Counted from the stretch's first letter, positions 34,300-43,551 are shown. The stretch is 64,000 bases of DNA from CAVRUH01 sp963822595 (GCA_963822595.1 CAWGIG010000004.1:248001-312000); one strand, 5' to 3'. Program-made: numbers and translations. The notes: a model not told the origin generated them from the letters alone.

Positions 34300-35159
34300 T
34301 AATCAGTCGCTCTTCGCGATGCGCTCCGAGCTCTGAAACAATATTTGATCTACCCACCGTTCCGATGCGTCACGGTGGGCTTTAATGGGTACGTCCTTCG
34401 CGATGCGCTCCGGACTCAGGAGTCGTTAAGTTATTTCATGAGTCCGGAGCGCATCGCGAAGGACGTATCCGTTAAAGCCCAACGTGACGCATCGGAACGG
34501 TGGGTAGATTTCATGAGTCCGGAGCGCATCGCGAAGGACGTACCCGTTAAAGCCCACGGTGTCGCATCGGAACCGTGGGTTGATTTCATGAGTCCAGAGC
34601 GCATCGCGAAGGACGTACCCGTTAAAGCCCACCGTGACGCATCGGAACCGTGGGTAGATTTCATGAATCCGGAGCGCATCGCGAAGGACGTACCCGTTAA
34701 AGCCCACGGTGACGCATCGGAACCGTGGGTAGATTTCATGAGTCCGGAGCGCATCGCGAAGGACGTACCCGTTAAAGCCCACCGTGACGCATCGGAACCG
34801 TGGGTAGATTTCATGAATCCGGAGCGCATCGCGAAGGACGTACCCGTTAAAGCCCACGGTGACGCATCGGAACCGTGGGTAGATTTCATGAGTCCGGAGC
34901 GCATCGCGAAGGACGTACCCGTTAAAGCCCACCGTGACGCATCGGAACGGTGGGTAGATTTCATGAATCCGGAGCGCATCGCGAAGGACGTACCCGTTAA
35001 AGCCCACGGTGACGCATCGGAACCGTGGGTAGATTTCATGAGTCCGGAGCGCATCGCGAAGGACGTACCCGTTAAAGCCCACCGTGACGCATCGGAACGG
35101 TGGGGAAGATCAGATATTGTTTCAGAGCTCGGAGCGCATCGCGAAGAGCGACTGATTAG
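34300..35159. repeat. inverted repeat family D, copy 2, expanded to nine 75-bp tandem units
   Basis: Left arm TAATCAGTCGCTCTTCGCGATGCGCTCCGAGCTCTGAAACAATAT (34300 on) is the reverse complement of the right end (to 35159). Between, units start at 34441, 34516, 34591, 34666, 34741, 34816, 34891, 34966 and 35041. Each holds GAGCGCATCGCGAAGGACGTA and CCCA(C/G)(G/C)GTGACGCATCGGAA. Two unit types alternate. The period is a multiple of three, so several frames stay open on both strands; they are not taken as genes. The 34207-35178 gap holds nothing else. Confidence 0.9.
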
Positions 35160-35178
35160 AATGCACAATACCCCTTAT

Positions 35179-35829
35179 TTAAACAATTCCAAGTTTAAAT
35201 TTATAGGCAGGAACAAACTTTGCATGATAAGCCGATTCTGTTTTTGTAAAATCAACCGGAACTTTTCCAAATATACGTTTCCTAATTTTAGCTGTATCAT
35301 TTGGAGGATAAGAACGGGGATCATCGTCCATATCAAATTTTTGTGTCCATGATCTAGTCTCATTTCCTTTAACACTCACTAAAACTTTATCTTCTATGAT
35401 GAGGTTTTCCCTAGCTAGTAAATGAGCGTTTCTTAGTATATTACCAACCTCTGAAATAATTTTAGTAAAAAGGGCTGTTGGTAGACCATGTCTCCACCTC
35501 AACTGTTCCGTTTGATCACTAAAATCGTGATCAGTTGTTACTCGTGTATGCGATGTGCTAGGATCAACTAATACAATTGCCCGATCCTTCCCTCTAGGAT
35601 CATTCGATTCCCAATAGGGGATAGCAACTATAGGGTCTTTGGTCGTTTTGGCATTTAAAATTCTTGATTCAATGAATTTTAGTACAGATTCAACCGACGA
35701 AGTATAATCCTTTTTGAAATATCCTTCTCCATATTCATATTTTCCATCTTTTATATATATATTGTCCTTATCATGTTGCACACTTCCACACATAGCATTT
35801 ACTAGCCAACCATTCCCACTTATATTCAT
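35179..35829 (-). CDS. hypothetical protein, 216 residues
   Basis: I do not recognise this protein. It is soluble, mixed alpha/beta, rich in charged residues, with a sequence of short motifs: MCGSVQHDKDNIYIK, PIVAIPYWESNDPRGKDRAIVLVDPS, WRHGLPTALFTKIISEVGNIL and KIRKRIFGKVPVDF. No signal or membrane helix. The ATG is preceded by ACAGGAGG on the minus strand, a strong ribosome site. Its last residues (KFKLGIV) lie 20 bases from the edge of the family D repeat. Located downstream of the biotin operon on the same strand, but with a 38-base gap, so co-transcription is possible. Confidence 0.65.
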   Translation of the reverse strand: MNISGNGWLVNAMCGSVQHDKDNIYIKDGKYEYGEGYFKKDYTSSVESVLKFIESRILNAKTTKDPIVAIPYWESNDPRGKDRAIVLVDPSTSHTRVTTDHDFSDQTEQLRWRHGLPTALFTKIISEVGNILRNAHLLARENLIIEDKVLVSVKGNETRSWTQKFDMDDDPRSYPPNDTAKIRKRIFGKVPVDFTKTESAYHAKFVPAYKFKLGIV

Positions 35830-35867
35830 AAATCCTCCTGTAAGTTAAAAGATTGCCACATTTTTTA

Positions 35868-36503
35868 TCAGATGTTGACTTTATACTCAAGAACCAGTTT
35901 ATCCAACCAGCGTCTACATAATTCGCTTTCTATCGAACAGATGTGACCTGCATGTATAAAGCCTGAGGGAAGACGCTCTAACCCCTCCTTCATTTCTTCG
36001 AGATGTTCCTTTTCTTCCAATAAAATCGACTTAACAGTAACTTTCGAACCGCTTTTTCGCAACACTCTATCATAAATAGGATAGAGCTCCTCCGCTCGAA
36101 GTTCAATCGCATAAGTCACAATCAAATATGCTGCATCTCTAATAGCATGTTTAGAAAGTCCCAAACTCATCAAATATCGAGACGCCTTTAGATCCAAAGC
36201 TGTCAAATAATGCAAAGTATTAATTCCTCCCAACATGCTCGAAAGCGAATAAGTCTCCATCGATACTGTTGTCACTCTTGGAATTTGTCGTTTTAAATAA
36301 TGAGCATGTCGAAATTCTTCTGATGCGTGTTTCAGCATTTCCTCTTTTACACGCGTTGGATGTTCACAGGCAGCTATCTTTCGCGCTCCACAGTTTTCTA
36401 GAAAAGAAAGTGTGTTTAGCCATTTAGCATGCAACGCATTATCATTCACAATAACAGTCAAAAGCTGCTCAATTTGCTGAGCATAAGATCTAAATGCGCT
36501 CAT
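35868..36503 (-). CDS. ferritin-like di-iron protein at the end of the biotin operon
   Basis: This 211-residue helical protein has carboxylate/histidine pairs spaced as in ferritin-like di-iron four-helix bundles: NTLSFLENCGARKIAACE, HASEEFRHAHYLKRQ (E-x-x-R-H), YAIELRAEELYPIYDR and LLEEKEHLEEMKEGLE (E-x-x-H). It is not PqqC/CADD-like. Its start overlaps the bioA stop (ATGA), so it is translated with the biotin genes. Role unknown; an oxygenase or an iron/sulfur supply function for biotin synthesis is inference. The unassigned early steps (no bioC or bioH nearby) make a biosynthetic role attractive. Confidence 0.7.
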   Translation of the reverse strand: MSAFRSYAQQIEQLLTVIVNDNALHAKWLNTLSFLENCGARKIAACEHPTRVKEEMLKHASEEFRHAHYLKRQIPRVTTVSMETYSLSSMLGGINTLHYLTALDLKASRYLMSLGLSKHAIRDAAYLIVTYAIELRAEELYPIYDRVLRKSGSKVTVKSILLEEKEHLEEMKEGLERLPSGFIHAGHICSIESELCRRWLDKLVLEYKVNI

Positions 36504-37780
36504 AAGTCTCCTTCAAGGGTATATATTATATGTTCGTAAATTAGCTTGAGTTCGCTTTCTTGGATGCAATAGGGTGGCAAAATATAAAGCACATTACCTA
36601 AAGGCCGTAGCAAAATTCCTTTGCTCAAGAAATAGTGATATAGACGATCGCGCAAGGGTTCAAAATATGAGGGTGTGTTTGTATGATATTCTAAAGCTAG
36701 GATTGTTCCCAGAGATTCGCATCGCTTCAACCTCGGATGCGATCCCCAACTGCTACAAAAATTTTCATGGCAATCTCGAATCATCTGCCGTTGCCGGTAA
36801 CAATTGTCTTCTAATAAAAGATCCAGACTTGCAAGAGCGCTGCTACATGCAAGCGGATTACCGGTATAAGAATGACCATGCAAAAAGGCTTGCTGTAGAT
36901 TCTCACCTAAAAAGGCATTGTATATTTCTTCGGTACAAACAGTTGCCCCCAAAGGCAAAAATCCTCCTGTTAACCCCTTTGACAGACAAATGATCTCTGG
37001 TTCCTCTTGCAGCTGTTGACAAGCAAAAAGGGTTCCTGTCCGTCCAAATCCTGTCATCACTTCGTCTACAATCGTTAAAACATGATTTTTTTTGCAACAT
37101 TTGATAAGAGCATCCAATCCTTCAGGGGGGTAAATAATCATGCCTCCGGAACCCAATACAAGAGGCTCGAAAATGAAGCACGCGACTTCTTCTTTATCTA
37201 GAATGCTTTTTAACTGCGATAAAGAGGCTTCTTCCCGGCCTTTGAGAGGAGGCTCGATCATTTCTACTTCAAATAGATGGCTCCAAAAAGGTCTATTGAA
37301 TTCGTTTCTCCCCGCAGCAGACATTGCCCCAAAAGTATCACCATGATAACCCTTTTTAAAGCACACAACTTTGGTTCGAGGTATTTTTTGATTATACCAA
37401 TATTGCAAGGCAATTTTGAGGGCACTTTCTACGGCTGTTGATCCGTTATCGGAATAAAAAACTTTTGACATAGCGCCGGGAAGTATGTCTAGAAGCCTTG
37501 AAGCCAACTCGATGGCAGGAACATGCGTGAAGTCTGCAAAAATGACATGTTCCAATATTTCTGCTTGAGATTGGATTTTTTGTATAATGTAGGGATGCGC
37601 ATGTCCATGGAGATTCACCCACCATGACGATATCGCATCCAAATAGCTGCCTCCATCCTCTCCATAAAGGTATACTCCTTTTGCTCGCACAATAGGGATG
37701 GGTGGTCGAGCAGTTTGCATTTGGGTAAACGGATGCCAAATGCAGGCACGGTCTTTTTCTGTTAAAAGTGTGGACGCCAT
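36500..37780 (-). CDS. bioA: adenosylmethionine-8-amino-7-oxononanoate aminotransferase
   Basis: The 426-residue PLP enzyme converts KAPA to DAPA using S-adenosylmethionine. Family features: WHPFTQMQTARPPIPIVRAKG, SSWWVNLHGHAHPYI (residues ~50-64), DNGSTAVESALKIALQYW, FKKGYHGDTFGAMSA, DEVMTGFGRTGTLFACQ, the PLP lysine in CLSKGLTGGFLPLGAT, and HGHSYTGNPLACSSALASL. Start overlaps the bioD end by 19 bases. Third step of the four-gene pathway encoded here. Confidence 0.95.
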   Translation of the reverse strand: MASTLLTEKDRACIWHPFTQMQTARPPIPIVRAKGVYLYGEDGGSYLDAISSWWVNLHGHAHPYIIQKIQSQAEILEHVIFADFTHVPAIELASRLLDILPGAMSKVFYSDNGSTAVESALKIALQYWYNQKIPRTKVVCFKKGYHGDTFGAMSAAGRNEFNRPFWSHLFEVEMIEPPLKGREEASLSQLKSILDKEEVACFIFEPLVLGSGGMIIYPPEGLDALIKCCKKNHVLTIVDEVMTGFGRTGTLFACQQLQEEPEIICLSKGLTGGFLPLGATVCTEEIYNAFLGENLQQAFLHGHSYTGNPLACSSALASLDLLLEDNCYRQRQMIRDCHENFCSSWGSHPRLKRCESLGTILALEYHTNTPSYFEPLRDRLYHYFLSKGILLRPLGNVLYILPPYCIQESELKLIYEHIIYTLEGDL

Positions 37781-38358
37781 AGTTCTGCATACCTCTGTAT
37801 TGTTTTTAAATTTATATGGTCTTCAGGAAGTAATCTCCCTAGCAGTGGAACCTTCGAAATTTCCAAGATGGCTTCTTCAGAGTCTGGATTAGGATCTCCA
37901 TTAAAAATAAGTCCCAAGATCGATATCTCAAGCCTTTTTAAGACCTCGATCGTCAAAAGCGTATGATTGATACTTCCAAGATAATGTTTCGAGACAATCA
38001 CCCATTGACAATCCCATTTTTTGAATAGATCCATCGTTGTCGTTCCTGTCGTTACCGGAACAAGAATTCCTCCAACTCCTTCAATAATCAAAGGCCTTTT
38101 TGTGTTGGGTAAAGTAATAGAATCCCTTTCTATAGAAAGGTTTTCCAAGCGCGCTGCATGATGGGGGGATAAAGGGGCTTTTAAGGAATATGCCGAAGGA
38201 TGAATTGTATTATTTATCCAACTTTTCATGGTCTCCGTATCGGAATTACCGCACTCGATTGGTTTCCAATAGTCCCCTTTTAGAAGTATTGTGAGGATCG
38301 CGCTAACAACTGTTTTCCCGACGTCGGTTCCTATACCTGCAACCATAATTCTATCCAT
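37762..38358 (-). CDS. bioD: dethiobiotin synthetase
   Basis: This ATP-dependent carboxylase closes the ureido ring of DAPA to give dethiobiotin. The P-loop GIGTDVGKT is at 8-16, followed by WKPIECGNSDTETM, PHHAARLENLSIE and IIEGVGGILVPVT. At 198 residues it is shorter than E. coli BioD (225), mainly toward the C-terminus, but all core motifs are present. It overlaps bioF by 8 bases and bioA by 19. Confidence 0.93.
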   Translation of the reverse strand: MDRIMVAGIGTDVGKTVVSAILTILLKGDYWKPIECGNSDTETMKSWINNTIHPSAYSLKAPLSPHHAARLENLSIERDSITLPNTKRPLIIEGVGGILVPVTTGTTTMDLFKKWDCQWVIVSKHYLGSINHTLLTIEVLKRLEISILGLIFNGDPNPDSEEAILEISKVPLLGRLLPEDHINLKTIQRYAELWRPHF

Positions 38359-39397
38359 TTCTATACCTTTTGATTTTGTTTAGAAGACAATTCAGTTCAT
38401 CTTCCGTGTTAAATGCATGTAAACAGATACGCACGACTTCCTGCCCTCTTCTAACTGTGGGACTTTTAAGAGCCCTAACATCAAAATCTCTGCTCTCAAG
38501 TAAGTGAGAATTGTCTTCAAAAGGTACCGATTGAATATGACTCCTAGATGAATAAGGAATTAATTGTATGAGCTTTTGGAGATGCTGACGTTCCTGCTCC
38601 ATCTCGGGGAATAATTCATAACTGGATCTAATGGCAGCAAGCGTGTGAAAAGGGAGCGCCGTTGTATAAATATAAGAGGTGGCAAAATTGATGAGCGCTT
38701 GTATTAAGGTGTTTTTTCCAAGAACAATGGCGCCAAATGTACCAAGGGCTTTCCCAAAAGTTACAACCTGAGCAAAAACATGTTCTTGCTCATTAACAAG
38801 ACCCCGCCCTTGTGATCCGCAAACACCCACAGCGTGAGCTTCGTCTACAATCAGATTGGCTTCATATTTACGTGCAAGCTCCACGATTTCTTTGAGAGGC
38901 GCTATTGAACCATCGGTAGAATAAATCGATTCAATGCATATAAAGCGATCCCCTTTTGACGAAATATTTCTAAGGCGGTTTTCAAGATGTTCGACATCGT
39001 TATGTCTAAAGGGATAGGCTTTGGTACGACTCAGACGAATACCGTCATGAGTGGAGGCATGTACTTTCGCATCAAAAAAAACAGCACTTTCCTGGCGCGC
39101 TACCGTTGAAAGAAGACCCACATTTGCCATGTACCCGCAATTGAACAACAGTCCCGCTTCGTAGCCGTGGAATTTGGCTATTTTTTCTTCTAAATCTTCT
39201 GCGTCAACCGAATTTCCCGTAAGCAATCGGGAACCTGTTGATCCAAATCCATTTGCAGACGCTGACAGCTTTGAAGATCGAGCAAGCCCAAGATAGTCAT
39301 TCGATGAAAAATCGATAAGATTTTCTTTTATTTGCAATTTGCGCAAATTTCCCATTTCAGCGCACTTCAACAATCTATTTTCTAGATGACTCGTCAT
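38351..39397 (-). CDS. bioF: 8-amino-7-oxononanoate synthase
   Basis: This PLP enzyme condenses pimeloyl-thioester with alanine to give KAPA. It shows IDFSSNDYLGLARS, FGSTGSRLLTGN, EEKIAKFHGYEAGLLFNCGY, IVDEAHAVGVCGSQGRG and the PLP lysine in VVTFGKALGTFGAIV, then SYIYTTALP. The 348-residue length is slightly below the usual ~385, with a shorter C-terminal domain. The start overlaps bioB by 4 bases. The alanine it uses could come from the AGCS symporter at 30768. Confidence 0.95.
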   Translation of the reverse strand: MTSHLENRLLKCAEMGNLRKLQIKENLIDFSSNDYLGLARSSKLSASANGFGSTGSRLLTGNSVDAEDLEEKIAKFHGYEAGLLFNCGYMANVGLLSTVARQESAVFFDAKVHASTHDGIRLSRTKAYPFRHNDVEHLENRLRNISSKGDRFICIESIYSTDGSIAPLKEIVELARKYEANLIVDEAHAVGVCGSQGRGLVNEQEHVFAQVVTFGKALGTFGAIVLGKNTLIQALINFATSYIYTTALPFHTLAAIRSSYELFPEMEQERQHLQKLIQLIPYSSRSHIQSVPFEDNSHLLESRDFDVRALKSPTVRRGQEVVRICLHAFNTEDELNCLLNKIKRYRNG

Positions 39398-40338
39398 CTT
39401 TTCTTCAGTCCCAGAATTGCAAACATCTCTTTATCTTGATCGATGGGTGTGTTAGCAACCGTTAAAAGTTTTTCTCCAGAGAAAATAGAGTTCGCACCTG
39501 CAACAAAGCATAGCGCTTGCTGTTCAATAGACATTTCGGACCGCCCGCATGATAGTCGAACCATGGACAACGGAAGAACAATCCGGGCAATAGCTATTAC
39601 TCGGATCATTTCCCAAATCGATACAGTCGGTTGATCAGCAAGGGGTGTACCGGGAATTTGACTTAAGCGATTAATCGGAACCGATTCAGGTTGCGGATTT
39701 CTTTTGCATAAAGTCAGTAGCATTTCTAATCGATCTATAGGATCTTCCCCCATCCCCAAAATGCCCCCGCAACAGATACTTAAATTGGCTTTTTCAGCGA
39801 TATCTAGTGTATTTAGGCGATCTGCATACGTCCGTGTGGTAATGATCGTTTTATAAAACTCTTCGGATGAATCGATATTATGATTATAAGCATATAACCC
39901 TGCCTCCTTAAGCCGTTTTGCGTGATGCCCCTTGAGCATTCCCAAAGTACAACACACCTCGACGCCTAAATCCGCAATTCCTTTTATCATACGTAGGACC
40001 TCTTCAAATGGCTTGTTATCCCGAACTTCCCTCCAAGCTGCACCTAAACAGACCCGAGTGGCTCCTCGATCAACAGCTTTTTTGGCTTCATTGAGGACAT
40101 CCTCATATTCCATCATAGGTTGAGCAGAAACAGAAGTTTGATACCTGGACGATTGGGCGCAGTATTTGCAATCTTCAGGACACCCCCCAGTTTTAATAGA
40201 AATAAGACTGCAAACTTGGACGCGGGAGGGATCATGATACTTGTTATGAATGGCGTTGGATTTTGAAATGAGTTGAAGGAGAGGTAATGCATACATCTCT
40301 TTTAGCTCGTCAAGAGTCCAATTGTGTCTTATTTCCAT
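39394..40338 (-). CDS. bioB: biotin synthase
   Basis: This radical-SAM enzyme inserts sulfur into dethiobiotin. The SAM 4Fe-4S motif CPEDCKYC (Cys53, 57, 60) is present, followed by family motifs RVCLGAAWRE, CCTLGMLK, YNHNIDSSEEFY, GGILGMGED, INRLSQIPGTPLAD and RLSCGRSEM (the [2Fe-2S] arginine region), FVAGANSIFSGEKLLT. 314 residues. First gene of the bioB-F-D-A-ferritin-like operon; the 192-base gap upstream is AT-rich and I do not find a convincing BirA operator. Confidence 0.96.
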   Translation of the reverse strand: MEIRHNWTLDELKEMYALPLLQLISKSNAIHNKYHDPSRVQVCSLISIKTGGCPEDCKYCAQSSRYQTSVSAQPMMEYEDVLNEAKKAVDRGATRVCLGAAWREVRDNKPFEEVLRMIKGIADLGVEVCCTLGMLKGHHAKRLKEAGLYAYNHNIDSSEEFYKTIITTRTYADRLNTLDIAEKANLSICCGGILGMGEDPIDRLEMLLTLCKRNPQPESVPINRLSQIPGTPLADQPTVSIWEMIRVIAIARIVLPLSMVRLSCGRSEMSIEQQALCFVAGANSIFSGEKLLTVANTPIDQDKEMFAILGLKKR

Positions 40339-40530
40339 TAAAACGCCCCTTTTTAAGTTTAAAACCGCGATTTTATCTCGATTTTTGCCCTATTTACAAT
40401 CGAAAATAATATGGCTTAAACTAGAAAACGGTTTATGTAAATTCAATCTTAGGTTAAATTTTGAGCTTTTTCAGGGAACCAATGAAACTATAAAGTAGTT
40501 TGGACAATTTCGAAGGAGGTTTGATTTTTT

Positions 40531-41325
40531 ATGCTTGAAGTCTTATGTGGAAACAAAAATGTGCAAAGAATACTCATTTTCCTGTTTGTGAACGGGAAGT
40601 GCTATGGCACTCAGCTGCATCGATCCCTAGGGACTCCCCTCACGCCGCTCCAAAAAGCGCTGAATCGCTTAGAAAAGGGAGGACTTATCACTAGCCACTA
40701 TGAAGGGAAAACACGGCTTTACCATTTTAATCCGGCCTATCCGTTAATGATTGAACTAGAACAGTTACTCAAAAAAGCCTATACGCTTTTACCGGCGCAT
40801 CAGAAAAAAGAGTACTATGTCATCAAAGAAGACCCGAAAACATCTCCGACCCATCAGGAAAATAAGGCGCAGATTCTTCAAGCTTTTTGGGAAAAGCTCA
40901 TGAGCGTTTCGCAACTCACATTTCATGCGAAGACTAAATTGAAGGAGGAAAATGGATGGAACGGCAAGGGGCAAGGGGAAGTCGTCTTAGCAAGAGAAGG
41001 GTTCAATCAATTGATCTTCAATGAAAAAGGAACATGGCAAGGAAAATCGGGGGGACAGGTAAGTTTCAGCAATGTCTTCCGTTGGACATTGGATCGCAAT
41101 GCCGGAGTGATTTCGTTGGAGCATTTACGGCGAGGACCGGACAATCCTGTTTTTCTTTTTCATCTCGCGCCGTATGGAAAGCATTCGTTGTCGTCTATTG
41201 ATTCGCATCTATGTGAGGGAGATACTTATTTTGGGCAAATTCATTTTGACCAACACAGTCTCCGCTTGAATTGGAGAGTCATCGGTCCCAAGAAAAACGA
41301 GGAGATCAATTACTTTTATTCTTAA
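40531..41325 (+). CDS. winged-helix regulator fused to a DUF6314 domain
   Basis: Residues ~1-75 are an ArsR/MarR-like winged helix (RILIFLFVNGKCYGTQLHRSL, LQKALNRLEKGGLITSHYEGKTRLYHF). Residues ~120-264 match the DUF6314 pattern: GKGQGEVVLAREG, FNEKGTW, FRWTLDRNAGVISLEHLRRGP, VFLFHLAP, SHLCEGDTYFGQIHF and RLNWRVIGPKKNEEINYFYS. DUF6314 is a small beta-rich domain of unknown function, usually free-standing; it may bind a small molecule, so a ligand-sensing regulator is plausible. CGAAGGAGGTTTG precedes the ATG. Divergent from bioB, so it may control it. Confidence 0.75.
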   Translation: MLEVLCGNKNVQRILIFLFVNGKCYGTQLHRSLGTPLTPLQKALNRLEKGGLITSHYEGKTRLYHFNPAYPLMIELEQLLKKAYTLLPAHQKKEYYVIKEDPKTSPTHQENKAQILQAFWEKLMSVSQLTFHAKTKLKEENGWNGKGQGEVVLAREGFNQLIFNEKGTWQGKSGGQVSFSNVFRWTLDRNAGVISLEHLRRGPDNPVFLFHLAPYGKHSLSSIDSHLCEGDTYFGQIHFDQHSLRLNWRVIGPKKNEEINYFYS

Positions 41326-41405
41326 ATGACAGAAAGTCAATATTTCTTTCAACGTCAATATCTTAAAACACGTTGCCACTAATCATCTCGCATTCAATCT
41401 CTTCT

Positions 41406-41551
41406 ATAGACGTTAGGCAAACAATTTTTAACGCTGAGACGCTGAGGTTCGCAAAGGCGCAGAGAAAAAATGAATGTTTTTCTCTTTTTTTCCTCTGTGC
41501 CTCTGCGAACCTCCGCGTCTCTGCGTTGAAAATTGTGTGCCAAAGGTCTAT
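41406..41551. repeat. long hairpin repeat family E, copy 2
   Basis: ATAGACGTTAGGCAA...AACGCTGAGACGC...TTCGCA pairs with TGCGAACCTCCGCGTCTCTGCGTT...GTCTAT. Matches 6268-6420. It sits between the convergent ends of the DUF6314 gene and the ABC-F gene. Confidence 0.8.
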
Positions 41552-41585
41552 GTATTCTTCCCAGGTATAGGGCATTTTATCAATA

Positions 41586-43172
41586 TTATAATCTCCAAAT
41601 TTTGGTGGCTATTTTTTCCACAAATGTCGAATCATGGGAAATGGCTAAAATAGCCCCTTCAAATTTCAGAAGAGCCGTTTCAAATGCCTCCAATGTCAAA
41701 AGGTCAAGATGGTTAGTAGGTTCATCTAACAATAAGACATTAGGCTTCTCCAAAACCAACGCAAGCAGCATCAAACGCTTGCGCTGACCCACGCTCATCA
41801 AGGAAAAGGGACGACTCAGCAATTCAGCGCCTCCTAATGCTGCCATGTGCAATTCACGCCTTAAATTTTCTTCAGATAAATTATATTTTCGTTCAAAATA
41901 TTGAAGCGGTGTTTGTTCCATCGGCAACAATTCCACCTCTTGATCCAAATAAGCCATTTTTAATGTGGGGGCATAGCGAATCTGTCCCTCATCCACAGAA
42001 AGAAGACCGGCAATACACCGTAGTAAAGTAGTCTTTCCTGCACCGTTAGGACCTGTTAGCACAATCCGATCCCCTTTGCAGATGGTTTTGGTAAATGCAG
42101 AAAACAACTTTCTTTCTCCAAAAGCTTTACTCACATTTTCCAATTCAATTGCCATTGAAGATGCAAGCGGAGCATGAAAAAACCGCAGCCCTTTAATGCT
42201 CTTTGGTCTTGGGTGCTCCAATGGATTAGCCTCCAATTCCACAAGGCGCGTTTTTAAATCATCTAGCTTACGCTGAAGGGATTTTTGATGGTGTTCCCCT
42301 CTTCTATCATAAGCCATAACATTGCGATCTTTCGGAGGTGGCGGTTTTCCTCTAGAAAAAGTCACTGCTTTGATATTCTGTTTTAAAAAAGATCTTTCTT
42401 CCTCTTGAGATTCAAAAGCTTTGATTTGTGCGTCCAGAAGACGCTCCTGTTCATGAAGATAAAAATCGTAATTCCCCCCATAACGAGTCAGCTTGCCGTT
42501 TTTAATCTCGATTAAACGGTTGCAGATCATATTCAAAAATTTCCGATCATGCGAAACGATAATTGTAGCCCCTTCACGGAGCCTTAATGTTTCCTCGAGC
42601 CAACCAAGCATTTCTTCATCTAAATGGTTCGTGGGTTCGTCAAGCAAAAGCAAATCGGGGTTTTCGATCAGCGCCTTCGCTAACGCTACGCGAATCCTTT
42701 GTCCGCTACTTAATGTTGAAATAGGAAGATCAAGGAGGGATGAATCTAGCTTGAGGGCCTTCAAAACCTTCTCGATGGGCATTTTGTGGTAGCCACCGAG
42801 CTGTTCGTAGCGCTCATGAAGTTCCGCCCACTCTGTCAATCGATCGGGAACCTCTAAGCAAGCGGTCATTTTCCTTTCTAATTCTGAAAGAGACCATTCT
42901 TCGAGGTAGGCTCTGGGGGTGATATCGGAGGATTTCAGAATTACTTCTTGGGGTAGAAATCCTATTTTTAAATGGGGCGCTTTACTGAATTGACCAGCAT
43001 CAGGCAACATATCGCCTGTCAACAGACGTAATAAAGTGGTTTTTCCTGAGCCATTTTCCCCAATGAGCGCAAAGATTTCTCCTTGATTGATTGACAAAGA
43101 GATATCTTCAAACAGCGGAAAAGATCCGAAAGATTTGTATAGATGTAAAAATTGAACAAGGAGCTGAGACAT
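41586..43172 (-). CDS. ABC-F ATPase
   Basis: The 528-residue soluble protein has two ABC ATPase modules: Walker A GENGSGKTTLL and GPNGAGKTTLL, signatures LSSGQRIRVALAKAL and MSVGQRKRLMLLALV, Walker B LLLLDEPTNHLD and VLLLDEPTNHLD, and an arginine/lysine-rich inter-domain linker around 240-320. No membrane domain. ABC-F proteins act on ribosomes, as translation factors (EttA, YbiT, Uup type) or antibiotic-protection proteins; the subtype cannot be settled from sequence alone. Confidence 0.9.
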   Translation of the reverse strand: MSQLLVQFLHLYKSFGSFPLFEDISLSINQGEIFALIGENGSGKTTLLRLLTGDMLPDAGQFSKAPHLKIGFLPQEVILKSSDITPRAYLEEWSLSELERKMTACLEVPDRLTEWAELHERYEQLGGYHKMPIEKVLKALKLDSSLLDLPISTLSSGQRIRVALAKALIENPDLLLLDEPTNHLDEEMLGWLEETLRLREGATIIVSHDRKFLNMICNRLIEIKNGKLTRYGGNYDFYLHEQERLLDAQIKAFESQEEERSFLKQNIKAVTFSRGKPPPPKDRNVMAYDRRGEHHQKSLQRKLDDLKTRLVELEANPLEHPRPKSIKGLRFFHAPLASSMAIELENVSKAFGERKLFSAFTKTICKGDRIVLTGPNGAGKTTLLRCIAGLLSVDEGQIRYAPTLKMAYLDQEVELLPMEQTPLQYFERKYNLSEENLRRELHMAALGGAELLSRPFSLMSVGQRKRLMLLALVLEKPNVLLLDEPTNHLDLLTLEAFETALLKFEGAILAISHDSTFVEKIATKIWRL

Positions 43173-43317
43173 AAGTATACCCTGGGTTAAAAATTTAAAG
43201 TGGGATATAAACTTACATTCTCATTGGTAAAAAGCTCCTTTTAAAGATTATGATATAATTATAACACAACTTTGTATTTTGATCAATATTGTTATTATTA
43301 AGTTTGTTACCAACCAT

Positions 43318-43443
43318 GTTATACATGGGTATGTAGTTTACTGTGTCCCCACAGTAAGCCTGGCAAAAGAGGTTGCATAAACTTTCTCCAGGCTTGCTGT
43401 GAAGACACAGTAAGCTACATATGCATGTATAACGAGGGAAACG
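43318..43443. repeat. palindromic repeat (126 bp), single copy in this window
   Basis: GTTATACATGGGTATGTAG..TACTGTG and CCACAGTAAGCCTGG pair with CCAGGCTTGCTGTG, ACACAGTA and CTACATATGCATGTATAAC. The 43173-43551 gap contains this and, at 43453-43472, TTTTTGAGTTCAGTTCACCAT reminiscent of a family B end. No gene seen. Confidence 0.75.
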
Positions 43444-43551
43444 AACAAATTTTTGAGTTCAGTTCACCATAGAAACTTGCTGAAATTCGACCATTATAGT
43501 ATATAAATTTTCTCAGCACATGCTGAATCACAAAAATATACAGGAGGTTCT

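Noticed and set aside
34441..35115. Possible CRISPR array
   Set aside because: Units are contiguous 75-bp copies with no unique spacers, and no cas genes are nearby.
34345..35352. Open frames of 218-335 codons on both strands across the 75-bp array
   Set aside because: The repeat period is a multiple of three, so several frames stay open by construction; no ribosome sites and substitutions follow the DNA hairpin, not a protein.
40339..40530. BirA operator upstream of bioB
   Set aside because: AACC/GGTT-containing pieces exist but not with the arm length and spacing of a BirA box.
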